From assembly GCA_021199475.1 (NCBI GenBank), contig JAJQHZ010000161.1:1-43276 (forward strand): 43,276 nucleotides of DNA. The letters are read 5' to 3'. Both the position numbers and the translations under genes were made by a program. Shown one piece after another: positions 31,869 through 40,900 of the stretch (the stretch's first letter is position 1; each line of letters starts with the position of its first letter). Below the pieces are notes generated by a model. The model ran no database searches and had not been told where the DNA came from. It was given only the letters and a program-made list of their open reading frames with translations. This DNA comes from Lachnospiraceae bacterium. GTDB taxonomy: Bacteria; Bacillota; Clostridia; Lachnospirales; Lachnospiraceae.

Positions 31869-33350
31869 TCATACGCCCTTCTCATACAGTTTGAGCATCG
31901 TTTTGAACTTCTCCTGTATCTTTTCCGCCAGCGCTTCCGGCTTCACCACCTGACAAGACTCTCCATACTGCAGGCAAAACGGGAGAATGCCTTCTTCGGA
32001 GGCTGTGACGTCGATCCGGTAGCAGTTGTCCTTTTCTGAGGTTCCCTTATGGCGAATGTGCATTCTCGTGCCAAAGGTGTCTACCAGATTGTTCAATACT
32101 TCCCTTCTGCATTTTAAGGTAACCGTCACCGGAGTCCCTCCATACATCACCGGATGCTCGTTCCGGTACTTCACCGCGTTGAACGATTCGCTTCGGCAGT
32201 ATTCCTCCAGCTCATCCGGCAGCGGTTCACTCACCTCGTCCGTCATCTCCAGAGAATAAATCCGGTCAATCCGGTAGTTCCGATACTTCACACCGCGCCC
32301 CGGCGCGTGCGCGATCAGATAAAAATAACCGTTGGCGCTGAACACCGCGAATGGGGAGAATACATCCTCCTCGCCGCAGGGCTGCAAAACCGGCGTAAAG
32401 TCCTTGCCGGGGCCATACGAGCCGTAGCGCATCCTCACCTTGCGTTTTTCGCGGACCGCATCCATCAAAAGAGAGAGACGAGCAGTGACGACATCCTCCG
32501 GCTTCTGCTTTTGGGAACCCTGGGCCGTCTGTCCAAGCTTGTCGTCCTTGTGAAGGCTGATGTAATACCGTTCATCCTTCTCCTTCCGCTCATCTCTGGA
32601 CGCACCCCGAACCCGGTTCAGTTCCCGGAGAAGACGCTCCGTTGCGTCCGCGGACAGAATCTGATTCGCGACCACCGAAGTCTTCAGCATCTGGATTTCG
32701 CCCTCTGAGAGCCTGCCCCGAAATGCATAGCAGAGTTCTTCCCGCCCGTTTACGCGCAAAAGCTCCATGGCATCCACTTCTACATAATGCTTCGTCTCCG
32801 TTTTCCCTTTTTTCACTGTCACTTCTTCATAACAATGAAGAGTTCCGCCGTAAAACTCAGGCAGCGTCAACGGAATCCGCGCTTTTTCAGAATAACCGGA
32901 ATTCGGGCCGCCATAAAAAGCCTTGCGCAGCGTCCGCAGACAGGTATAGACGCTGCCCTTCGAAACCTTCGCATTCGAAGCATTCCCCTTATTCTCCTCA
33001 TTCTCCGCGATATGCTCCAGCTCGTCTATGATATACGGCACACTGACGGGCTTTTCCTCCGTTCCAAAAAAACGGATAATCGCCAGCACATAGAGCGGCA
33101 AAAGATTCTTGTTGACGGGTTTGTTGTTCGGTTTATCCGCCGCTTCGTCCGCAACTTCGTCCGCCATTTTATTCGCTGCTTCGCCTGCAGCTTCGTCCGC
33201 CATTTTATTCGCCGTTTTGTCGGTGATTTGGCCTGTCGTTTTGTCCGCCGTTTTGTCTGTGATTTGACCTGTCGTTTTATTCGCCATTTTGTCCATCGTT
33301 TTATTCGCCGTTTTTCCGGCGCTCTTTCTGACCGTCTTTTTCTCTTCCAT
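31869..33350 (-). CDS. WYL-domain transcriptional regulator with a repetitive N-terminus
   Basis: A 493-residue regulator. Residues about 12-77 form a Lys/Thr then Asp/Glu/Ala-rich repeat (TGQITDKTADK, NKMADEAAGEAA). A winged-helix domain follows at about 82-160 (LLPLYVLAIIRFFGTEEKPV). The WYL domain lies at about 295-370 (KVRMRYGSYGPG, then SPFAVFSANGYFYLIAHAPG and YRNYRIDRIYS), then a C-terminal WCX-like extension. WYL domains sense nucleotides or other ligands and control defence or DNA-damage genes in several systems. The frame opens at 33380, but the ATG at 33350 with a GGGGGA site is preferred. It is downstream of the two paralogous unknown genes and upstream of the winged-helix gene, and may control that group; the target is unknown. 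Confidence 0.93.
   Translation of the reverse strand: MEEKKTVRKSAGKTANKTMDKMANKTTGQITDKTADKTTGQITDKTANKMADEAAGEAANKMADEVADEAADKPNNKPVNKNLLPLYVLAIIRFFGTEEKPVSVPYIIDELEHIAENEENKGNASNAKVSKGSVYTCLRTLRKAFYGGPNSGYSEKARIPLTLPEFYGGTLHCYEEVTVKKGKTETKHYVEVDAMELLRVNGREELCYAFRGRLSEGEIQMLKTSVVANQILSADATERLLRELNRVRGASRDERKEKDERYYISLHKDDKLGQTAQGSQKQKPEDVVTARLSLLMDAVREKRKVRMRYGSYGPGKDFTPVLQPCGEEDVFSPFAVFSANGYFYLIAHAPGRGVKYRNYRIDRIYSLEMTDEVSEPLPDELEEYCRSESFNAVKYRNEHPVMYGGTPVTVTLKCRREVLNNLVDTFGTRMHIRHKGTSEKDNCYRIDVTASEEGILPFCLQYGESCQVVKPEALAEKIQEKFKTMLKLYEKGV
33131..33316 (-). repeat. Degenerate in-frame repeat in the WYL gene N-terminus
   Basis: Units such as TTTTGTCNGTGATTTGNCC and ATTTTATTCGC recur at 12-44 base spacing. 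They encode alternating NKT/DKT and DEAA blocks of charged low-complexity sequence. Confidence 0.7.
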
Positions 33351-33750
33351 GAGTGATTCCCCCTGTGGTTTCATGATCATCTGCCCGGATAGCCGTGCTT
33401 CATACGCGCAAGCAATTTTATATTGTGCGGTTTTTTTATTTCACACGGCTGTGCTCCGTTCGCGAGTCTCTGACTCGCTCGCCGACCGGGCTGTCGCACG
33501 GCTCATAGCTTACGCATATGATTAAATGAGAGCCGCGCAATAGAAAATCGCTTCGCGATTGGCGCGGCCTTCGTCCATACACGCTTCGCAAGTATGGGCA
33601 TATGATACCATGATTTCCAGCGGTGCGAAACAACATGGCAGCGGAAATTTTACATCACTTTACAGGACAATTCTTCTACCAGACGCTACTTCAATAAGAC
33701 TGGGGCGTGAACAGTTCCGGGCCTTCACAGTTCCCAAACATGCACGCAGG
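33351..33750. other. Intergenic region with repeat A and several dyads
   Basis: This 400-base gap holds no convincing gene. It contains a dyad CGAGTCTCTGACTCG near 33463-33477, the inverted copy of repeat A, and a direct repeat of CAGTTCC at 33711-33735 close to the stop of the upstream gene. The WYL gene's promoter must lie within it or further upstream; no clear -35/-10 pair was found. Confidence 0.6.
33531..33607 (-). repeat. Interspersed repeat A, copy 2 (inverted relative to copy 1)
   Basis: Read on the minus strand the core is TATGGACGAAGGCCGCGCC and onward, the same 49 bases as at 18965-19013 with about four changes. The flanking dyad differs in sequence (ACACGCTTCGCAAGT) but sits in the same place, a sign of compensating change in a hairpin. 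Confidence 0.8.
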
Positions 33751-34938
33751 TCAGGGCGCCTGCAGTCTGTAACTTCCGGATTGGCAGGCCTCCCCCAGCG
33801 CGTCCAGGAACATCTCCTCCGCAAGTCCTTTTTCAAAAATTTCAATACAGTCCTCACGAATTTTAAGACCACAGATGGCCGCCTGAAACCGACACTTGCA
33901 TTGCGGATCCTCCTGCACCAGCAGTTCCACGCGCTCGCAATCCGCTCTGCGCTCTTCGACTGCCTCCGGAAGCATTTTGGGCAGTCCCAAAAATGGCCCG
34001 ATACAGTGATCGTGAAGGTAATAAGAGCCGTCTGTAAACTTATCGATTTCCCAGATTGACACCGGTCCTTCTGCTGCAGGAGGCACCGAAATCATGTGTG
34101 TGACAACCCGGCAGGGACCATGCAGATTAGACTTCTTTATGAGGTATCTCAAACGCGGTTCTGCCTCGTCCCCGGCAATCATACGTATAAAAGAATCCAT
34201 GCTCCACTCCCGTGTGATATCATTCAGGTACCATCTCCTGCCCTGTTCCCATTTCCAGGAAAGCAGTTCCTTCGTTTTTTCAATGTCCGCCATCCAGGAG
34301 CCCCAAAACGCCATGCGGAGGCTGCGCCAGTCCGTGTAGTACCGGCCAAACGGCCCGGTGAACAGTGCGCCCTCCGGCACATAGCTCCTCGGTTCATGGA
34401 CTCCCTGGTCGTTTTCTTTCCAGCCATGTTTCTCCCAGTGATCCTCCACGCTCCAGGACAGAACCCGCACCTCCACGCTTTCCCCGCAGAATGGATAATT
34501 CATAATCTCGCAGGCCTCGCACCCGCTCATCGAATCCTCCAGGTTTCTGAATTCTTCATCAGAAGCCTTCAGCCAGATGTCAAAGCTCAGATTGGAAAGA
34601 AAATTCCACCTGGCTTTGTCCAGAGCTTCCAGCTGGATTCCCGGATTCTTTGTTCCCCTCCTCGAATCATTCAGCGCCGCCAGCACAAACTTGTCTTTCT
34701 GCGGAAGCGCATAGATCGGTATCCGTCTTCCGTCCGCAAGTTCCACCGAAAACCAGTCCCCCTTTACCATGTGCGCATGCAGGAACCGATGCAGATAAGA
34801 TTTGCTCAGGGAGTCCCGAAACGGCGGCTCCGCCTTCTCCCTCGTACTCCCGATATTATCCGTCAGGCGCTCAAACGCCTTTGAAGCTGTGTACGGAAAC
34901 CCCGTTGGCCACCTCTTTACATATTTGATCCGTATCAA
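33751..34938 (-). CDS. Unknown protein, paralogue of the gene upstream
   Basis: A protein of about 395 residues, rich in Trp, Tyr and acidic residues, with no signal peptide, membrane helix or known catalytic motif. It matches the upstream neighbour at the N-terminus (EPPFRD, then WFS/WYSF), in the middle (NDSRRGTKNPGIQLEA against DNSRNGIYTPFQMAC) and at the C-terminus (IEIFEKGLAEEMFLDALGEA against MEVFGKELALNRFEDVLREA). The frame opens at 35010, overlapping the neighbour, but a GGGAGG site inside the neighbour's last codons sits eight bases before a TTG at 34938, four bases past the stop. That TTG is taken as the start, giving coupled translation. Tandem paralogues of such soluble proteins resemble immunity-gene arrays, but no toxin is visible. 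Confidence 0.8.
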   Translation of the reverse strand: MIRIKYVKRWPTGFPYTASKAFERLTDNIGSTREKAEPPFRDSLSKSYLHRFLHAHMVKGDWFSVELADGRRIPIYALPQKDKFVLAALNDSRRGTKNPGIQLEALDKARWNFLSNLSFDIWLKASDEEFRNLEDSMSGCEACEIMNYPFCGESVEVRVLSWSVEDHWEKHGWKENDQGVHEPRSYVPEGALFTGPFGRYYTDWRSLRMAFWGSWMADIEKTKELLSWKWEQGRRWYLNDITREWSMDSFIRMIAGDEAEPRLRYLIKKSNLHGPCRVVTHMISVPPAAEGPVSIWEIDKFTDGSYYLHDHCIGPFLGLPKMLPEAVEERRADCERVELLVQEDPQCKCRFQAAICGLKIREDCIEIFEKGLAEEMFLDALGEACQSGSYRLQAP

Positions 34939-34942
34939 ATTC

Positions 34943-36277
34943 TCAGTCCTCCCACTTATTCCGAATCTCATAATTTCCGGAGGCCTCCGCCTCCCGGAGC
35001 ACATCCTCAAACCGATTCAGAGCCAGCTCCTTTCCAAAAACCTCCATACTGTCGTTTTTAAGAAGGAACCCACAGACCGTGTGCGCAAAGCTCTCCTGCC
35101 CATACAGCTTTTCCTCACAATCCACCACCAGGATATACCGCTCCATCTCCGCACTGCGCATCTCACAATACACCTGTGCGAGCAGCTCATCAAACTCCGG
35201 ATATTTATACGTCAGCGTCTGCCCCAGCGACCAGGAACCGTCCGCTTTTTTGTCCACAAGAAACATCGGAAGCTTTCTGCACATCATATCCTGAAAAGAA
35301 TGCAGATGATTGATCACCCGGAAGGTTTCCTTGTCCGGAAATTCCGATTCCTCCATCCCAAACTCTCCGGACGAGACCGAATAAATCCACGCTTTATCCT
35401 CCTCTTCCTCCAGCGCCTGACTGACCGCACTCATTCTGGATACACGATACGGATTTCGCAGCGCCAGCTTCACATAATCCAGAAGGCTATATTCCTCGGT
35501 CTCTTCCATCAGACTCAAACGTTCTCTTTTTCCGCGTCCCGCCGCAAGATGAGCGATCGTATCCGAAAGATCATTCAGCCAATAGTACTCCACTGCGTTT
35601 CCAAAATCCCACGGATCCATATAGTACTTTCCGTCTTTTCCCATGCAGAGACCATACCCGGCTCCATACATAAGGTGAGGCTCCAGCTCGGTAAAATAAT
35701 CATCCTCCCACTCGCAAAGAGAAACACGCTCGGTCACGGTCAGCTCGATTTCCCTGCCCTGATAGCGATAACCGCTGACCAGATATTCCACATCCCGACA
35801 GACATGCCAGCCGCAGCTGTTCTGCTCCATACAGATCAGGATATCAAAGGGCAGCGAAACCATATAGGGCCATGCCTTGTCATCCAGTCGGCAGGCCATC
35901 TGAAAAGGCGTATATATGCCATTGCGGGAATTGTCAATCAGCAGCAGCGCAATCTTATGAACATTGTTCAGATCACAAAATGCCATCCGCGGGCTGTCCC
36001 AGACCGGCTCGTGTTTTGGCGTTGGAAACGAATACCAGTCCTCATCCAGTTCACTGCGAATCACCTCCCGGAAATACCCGGCGCTCTCCGGATCCCGGAA
36101 CGGCGGCTCCGTGGCCGCTTCAAAAAACCTCTGGAACTGTTCCAGACCTTCCTGCGGATCCGGCTCCTTCTCCACCATCTGAATCCGGACCGGCCGCTGC
36201 TCTTTCAGTATCAGCGCGCGCTGCTCCCTCTCCCTTCGGGCCTCCTCCGTGCCCATACGTATGATTCTTCTGCTCAT
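34943..36277 (-). CDS. Unknown protein, first of a paralogous pair
   Basis: A protein of about 444 residues with an Arg/Glu-rich start (MSRRIIRMGTEEARRERE), then aromatic and acidic sequence without recognised motifs (EPPFRDPESAGYF, DWYSFPTPKHEP, LPFDILICMEQNSCGW). It is soluble and cytoplasmic by appearance. The frame opens with a GTG at 36286 that touches the AGGAG site; the ATG at 36277, eight bases downstream of the site, is preferred. It shares ancestry with the following gene by the matches given there, at low identity. The pair lies between the surface-protein gene and the WYL regulator. I do not recognise the family. Confidence 0.82.
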   Translation of the reverse strand: MSRRIIRMGTEEARREREQRALILKEQRPVRIQMVEKEPDPQEGLEQFQRFFEAATEPPFRDPESAGYFREVIRSELDEDWYSFPTPKHEPVWDSPRMAFCDLNNVHKIALLLIDNSRNGIYTPFQMACRLDDKAWPYMVSLPFDILICMEQNSCGWHVCRDVEYLVSGYRYQGREIELTVTERVSLCEWEDDYFTELEPHLMYGAGYGLCMGKDGKYYMDPWDFGNAVEYYWLNDLSDTIAHLAAGRGKRERLSLMEETEEYSLLDYVKLALRNPYRVSRMSAVSQALEEEEDKAWIYSVSSGEFGMEESEFPDKETFRVINHLHSFQDMMCRKLPMFLVDKKADGSWSLGQTLTYKYPEFDELLAQVYCEMRSAEMERYILVVDCEEKLYGQESFAHTVCGFLLKNDSMEVFGKELALNRFEDVLREAEASGNYEIRNKWED

Positions 36278-36397
36278 CGCTTTCACTCCTGTCGTTAATC
36301 GCTCACATCCGTGCCATTTCCCTTTCCCAAACCTCCCGGCACCGTTTCTGATATACTCAAAACAGCGGACATGCGAATTCGTGTAATACCATCATTT

Positions 36398-36424
36398 CAG
36401 TTCCATACATTACAGTTCCATACA
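36398..36424 (-). promoter_or_regulatory. Direct repeat of a 12-base motif upstream of the paralogue pair
   Basis: CAGTTCCATACA occurs exactly at 36398-36409 and 36413-36424, 15 bases apart, about 120 bases ahead of the start at 36277. The arrangement suits a regulator binding in tandem; the neighbouring WYL protein is a possible binder. Confidence 0.35.
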
Positions 36425-36480
36425 CAACATTCTCTCCTGTATGAATCATCTCCGGAAACAGTATCGCATACGCGCGCACT

Positions 36481-36507
36481 AAAAATGCGACAGCCAAAGG
36501 CTGCCGC
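36481..36507 (-). terminator. Intrinsic terminator after the surface-protein gene
   Basis: Minus strand: GCGGCAGCC, loop TTT, GGCTGTCGC (36507-36487, one mismatch), followed by ATTTTT. It lies 40 bases past the stop codon at 36547. Confidence 0.8.
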
Positions 36508-36546
36508 AAAAAATATTTTGAAAACATTTTGAAAAGCATACAATTT

Positions 36547-37986
36547 TTAGTCTCTCTGGCGCTTCCGCTCTCCCATCATCAGCAGAACCGCTGCTGACAG
36601 CAGGAACAGAGTAAGCCAAATATTTAGCGGCGTGTCGTCCCCAGTCTGTACCGGAGCTTCCGTCTCTGTCTCCGTTTCGGCTGTCTCGGTTGCGGCGTTT
36701 GTTTCCGCTTCCGTCCCGACTTCCTTTATTGCCGTCTCTGCCTCGGTCACCGTGGTCTCGGCCGTTGCTGCCTCGGTTGCCGTCGTCTCAGGCGTTGCGG
36801 CCTCCGTTGCCGTGGTCTCGGGCGTTGCCGCTTCTGTTGCCGTTGTCTCAGGTGTTGCGGCCTCCGTCGCTGTGGTCTCGGGCGTTGCTGCTTCCGTTGC
36901 CGTTGTTTCGGGCGCTTCCGTCTCTCCGGACGACTGCGTGATCAGCTTCCAGGCAACAGCGATTGGCGACAGACCGCTCAGGGTCACCTGAATGCCGTCA
37001 TCTGTCTTTGTGACGGCCAGATTTTCCGTATCGCCCGGCGTATGCCCGAACGCGGTCGTTGTAAACATATGGGTCACGAAGAAGTCATATTCGTCTTTGT
37101 TCGTGCCTTCCGGGTAAGGCAGGACAATCGTAAGTCCTTCCTCCGGGAAATTCTCTTCCGTCGCCTTTACCCACGTCTTGCCCCCGTCAAAGCTGACCAT
37201 CAGGGTCACCTCGTAATAGGCGATATTTTCCTCCGTATAGCCGGTCTGCTCGCAGACAATCGTCGTCAGGCTTGCCTCGATCTCCTCTACGGTGTCCAGC
37301 GCCGAATTGGTCTCCAGCGCCTCCGGCACCTCAGAAACTCCTTCTACCAGCTCGATCTTATGCTCCGCATCTTCATCCGGGAAGGTCTGCTCCGGCAGCT
37401 CCACCAGGGCCGTCACCGTCAGCGCCGCCGTCAGCGATTCGATCGTCTCATAATTGTTCGAGTCACCGGTGAACGCCGCGGTTGCCGTTACACTCCCCGT
37501 ATCCGTCCGGGTATTGTTCGAATAGGTCACCGTCACACCGTCCGGAAGCGTTCCGCTAATCTCCAGAGCCTTTTCCGTCCCGTCGTACTCGACGGTCGCA
37601 TCCTCAAAGCTCACACCGCTCATGTCGTAGGTGGCTTTCGCAATCGTAAACTCCGCCGTCGTCGTCCCGGTCAGGGCGTAATTCGTATCCGTGATCGTGG
37701 CCGTCACGGTATAAGTACCAGCCAATGTCGGCATGCTTGTGCTGTTATACACTGTGCCGTCATTCGCCGTGCCGGTGTAGGTCAGGGCCGCCTCGACGCT
37801 GTCCGCATCCGCCTCTAATACACCGTCCAGCGCTGCCGTTGCCGCCGTGATCGTGCCGCCATAGGTCCCGCCGCCTGCGGTAATCGCCGCGGTAATTTCC
37901 TTCGCCGCAATCGTTATAGTAAAGCTGCCCTCCGCTGTTTCATGGTTCGCCGCCTCAGCGCGGTAGTAAACCGTATAAGTCCCGGC
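36547..37986 (-). pseudogene. C-terminal part of the surface protein with its wall anchor, cut off by an in-frame TAG
   Basis: This continues the 37987-42678 frame without a shift; only the TAG at 37989-37987 separates them. About 479 codons follow: the end of an MBG-type domain (AGTYTVYYRAEAANHETAEG), another MBG pair, a folded segment with VSFDGGKTWVKATEENFPEE, a 10-residue PETTATEAAT repeat region, then TETEAPVQTGDDTP, a hydrophobic stretch (LNIWLTLFLLSAAVLLMM) and GERKRQRD. The last three are a sortase-type sorting signal with a variant motif ending in QTGDD. The first possible start is a GTG at 37752 without a ribosome site, so it is unlikely to be made alone. With readthrough the whole protein would have about 2043 residues. 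Confidence 0.85.
36751..36920 (-). repeat. 30-bp tandem repeat, five copies plus a partial
   Basis: Copies start at 36751, 36781, 36811, 36841, 36871 and 36901 (partial). Each encodes the 10-residue unit PETTATEAAT, a wall-spanning spacer just before the sorting signal. Confidence 0.93.
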
Positions 37987-40900
37987 CTACGTAAATGCAG
38001 GAACCGTTTCCGAATATTCCCCTTCTTCCGACGTGCTGTAGGTGAAGGCTACCGCGTCATCCGTCCCATCCACGGTCTCCGCGCTGGCTGTGACTTCGGC
38101 GGTCTGCGCCGTCCCGTCATAGGTGAGGGTTCCGGACTGAGAAACCGTAACATTGCTCAGCTCCGCAGCCGTGATTGTCAGCGTTGCGGTCATGGACGCA
38201 ATCGTCTCATAATTATCCGCATCTCCGGTGAATGCCGCTGTCGCTACCGTGCTGCCAACATTCGTCAGAGTATTGTCTGTATAACTTACAGACACCCCAT
38301 CCGGCAGGTTCTCGTCTCCGGTAATCGTCAGCGTCTTCTCTGCACCATCGTAAGTGCAGGTCACATCCTCAAAGCTCACGCCTCTCATGTCGTAGGTAGC
38401 TTTCTCTATGGTTACAGTAAAGCTGCCTTCCACCGTCTCGTGGTTCGCCGCCTCAGCACGGTAGTAAACCATGTAAGAACCGGCATTCGTAAATGCAGGA
38501 ACCACCGAGGTATATGTTCCATCTCCATCTGCCGATGTGCTGTAGGTAAAGGTAACTTCAGAATCATCCACGGCCTCCGCGCTTGTCGTAACAGCAGCGG
38601 TCAGCGCTGTGCCATCATAGACCAAAGTACCGCTCTGCGCAACGGCAACATCCGTCAGCTCGGCAGCCGTGATCGTATAAGCTCCCTCCCCGTTTACAAA
38701 GGTAATACTGTAATTGTCATTTTGTGCTGTACCTGTAATGTCGTAAGAGCCAACATCGGATAAACTGGCCGCTTCTGTAGCAAGGGAATAAATCCCCTCA
38801 TCGCCTTCCACGATACTGCCGTTGGTAACTTCGGCCGTAAGCTCTACAATCTCGTTGCCGTAGGTGCTGTTCTTGCTGTCAATGGTGACAGTAACTGCTC
38901 GTTGAGTGATGATAACCCTGGCAGAGCCAGCTACCTCATTATAGTTTGCTTTGCTTACCTTATAGTAAACCGTATAAGTTCCTGCGTCAGTAAACGCCGG
39001 ATTGGTTTCTGTATACTCCTTGTCATCCGCGGTCTCTTCTTCGCCATCCGCTCCCAGATCATCCGAGTATTCTTCATCCTCCGTATCTTCGGTATAGCAG
39101 TAAGTCACCGTTGCGCCATCGTCCGCTTCCACTGTAATACTATGCTCTCCGCCATCGTACACGCCTTCATATCCGGTTACCGTCACGGTAAGATCCGCAT
39201 TAGTGATGGTCAGCGTTGCGGTCATGGACGCAATCGCCTCATAATTATTCGCATCTCCGGTGAACGACGCTGTCGCCTCCGTGCTGCCAACATTCATCAA
39301 AGTATTGTTCGTATAACTCACAGAAACACCGTCCGGGAGCGTTCCGCTGATCTTCAAAGCCTTCTCGCTTCCATCATAGGTGCAGGTCGTATCCTCAAAG
39401 CTCACGCTGCTCATGTCGTAGGTTGCTTTCGCTACAACAAACTCCGCCGTCGTCGTCCCGGTCAGGGTGTAGTTGGTGTCGCTGATGGAAGCCGTCACCG
39501 TGTATGTCCCCGCCTGCGTCGGTACTGTCGTGCCATTATACACCGTGCCGTCATACGCTGTTCCGGTATAAGTCAGGGTCACCTGCACGCTGTCCGCATC
39601 GGAACTGCCTTCGCCGGAACTGCTTTCATCCGTGCTGACCAGGCCGTTCAGCACTGCCGACGCAGGTGTGATTGTCCCTCCATAGGTTCCACCGCCCGGG
39701 GTAATCGTGACAGTGATCGCTTTTGCCGTGATATCCGCTGTAACACCTTCCGTCTCGTAGCTGATGTTGTAGTTCCCTTTGTCATTGCCGGTCACCGTTG
39801 CTCCTGTCGTAACGACAGTGACCGTCTTACCCGTTCCCACATTGGCGTCCGCAAACGCGCCCGTCAGGCCCGTGATTGTGATGCTGTCACCCTCTGCCAG
39901 ACCTTCTGCCGCTGTTAACGTGGCCGTCACGGTGGCATCGGTTGTCCCATCGTACACTTTATCCTCTGCGCTGACCGCAGCCATCACGGATTTTACCGTG
40001 ATGCTCGCCGTAACATTTTCCGTCGCGTAGCTGATGCTGTAATTCCCTTTGTCATTGCCGGTAACCGCTGCTGACTCGGTATTGACAGTGACCACTTTAC
40101 TCGTTCCTACATTGGCATCCTCGAAGGTGCCCGTCAGATTGCTGATTGTGATGCTGTCGCCGTCTATCAGGCCTTCTGCCGTTGTCAGCGTAGCCGTCAC
40201 GGTGGCATCGGCTGTTCCGTCGTACACTTTATCCGATGCATTGACGGTAGCGGTCACGGTTTTTGCCATGATATCCGCTGTAACATTATCCGTCGTGTAG
40301 CTGATGCTATAATTCCCATTGTCATTTCCAGTAACAACCGCCTCTGTGGTATCGACGGTGACTGTCTTACCCGTTCCCACGTTAGCGTCCGCGAACGTGC
40401 CTGCCAGGCCACTGATCGTGATGCTGTCTTTACCTATCAGGTCGTCCTCGCTCACGGTGGCAGTGACGGTGGCATTGGTTGTCCCATTGTACTCTTTATT
40501 CGATGCGCTGACAGCGGCGGTCACGGTTATAGGATTAATGGTAAAGTGGTAGGTCAGAGTCCCTGTATATTCCCCCATCCCTTCGATCGTAATCGTAGCC
40601 GTCCCCTTATTGACGTTGTCGGAATAGGTCACAGTATAATCTGTACCTTCCGTCAGACCGCTCGTACTCGTGATCGACTTAGTGATTTCAGAGCCGGTAT
40701 AGGTTTCCGAATCCGTATTCACTTCGAAGTCATCTTCGGTCAGTGGCGTGAGGCAGTACAGCTCCAAATAAGCCCCATCGCTGTTGGTCTGGACGCCGTA
40801 AGCCGTATCGTCAGAGAAGAAATAGCCAGCCGCACCGCTGTAATAGGCTGTTTCACCCTCTGCGGCGGTGATTTCAACCGCTGTGCTGCCGGTCGGCTTG

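Noticed and set aside
34802-36298. Plus-strand frame of 498 codons opposite the paralogue pair
   Set aside because: The minus-strand frames have ribosome sites, coupled starts and mutual homology; the plus frame has none of these.
36357-36539. 60-codon minus-strand frame with a hydrophobic start after the adhesin
   Set aside because: It overlaps the adhesin terminator and has no ribosome site.
37987-37989. TAG as pyrrolysine or a reassigned sense codon
   Set aside because: Another gene here ends with TAG as its natural stop, sister repeats have Asn or Asp at the site, and no supporting tRNA or synthetase gene is present.
39721-40530. Regular repeats considered as a CRISPR array
   Set aside because: The 270-bp units encode YDG protein domains in frame; there are no short palindromic repeats with unique spacers. 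The same holds for the 24-39 bp coding repeats.
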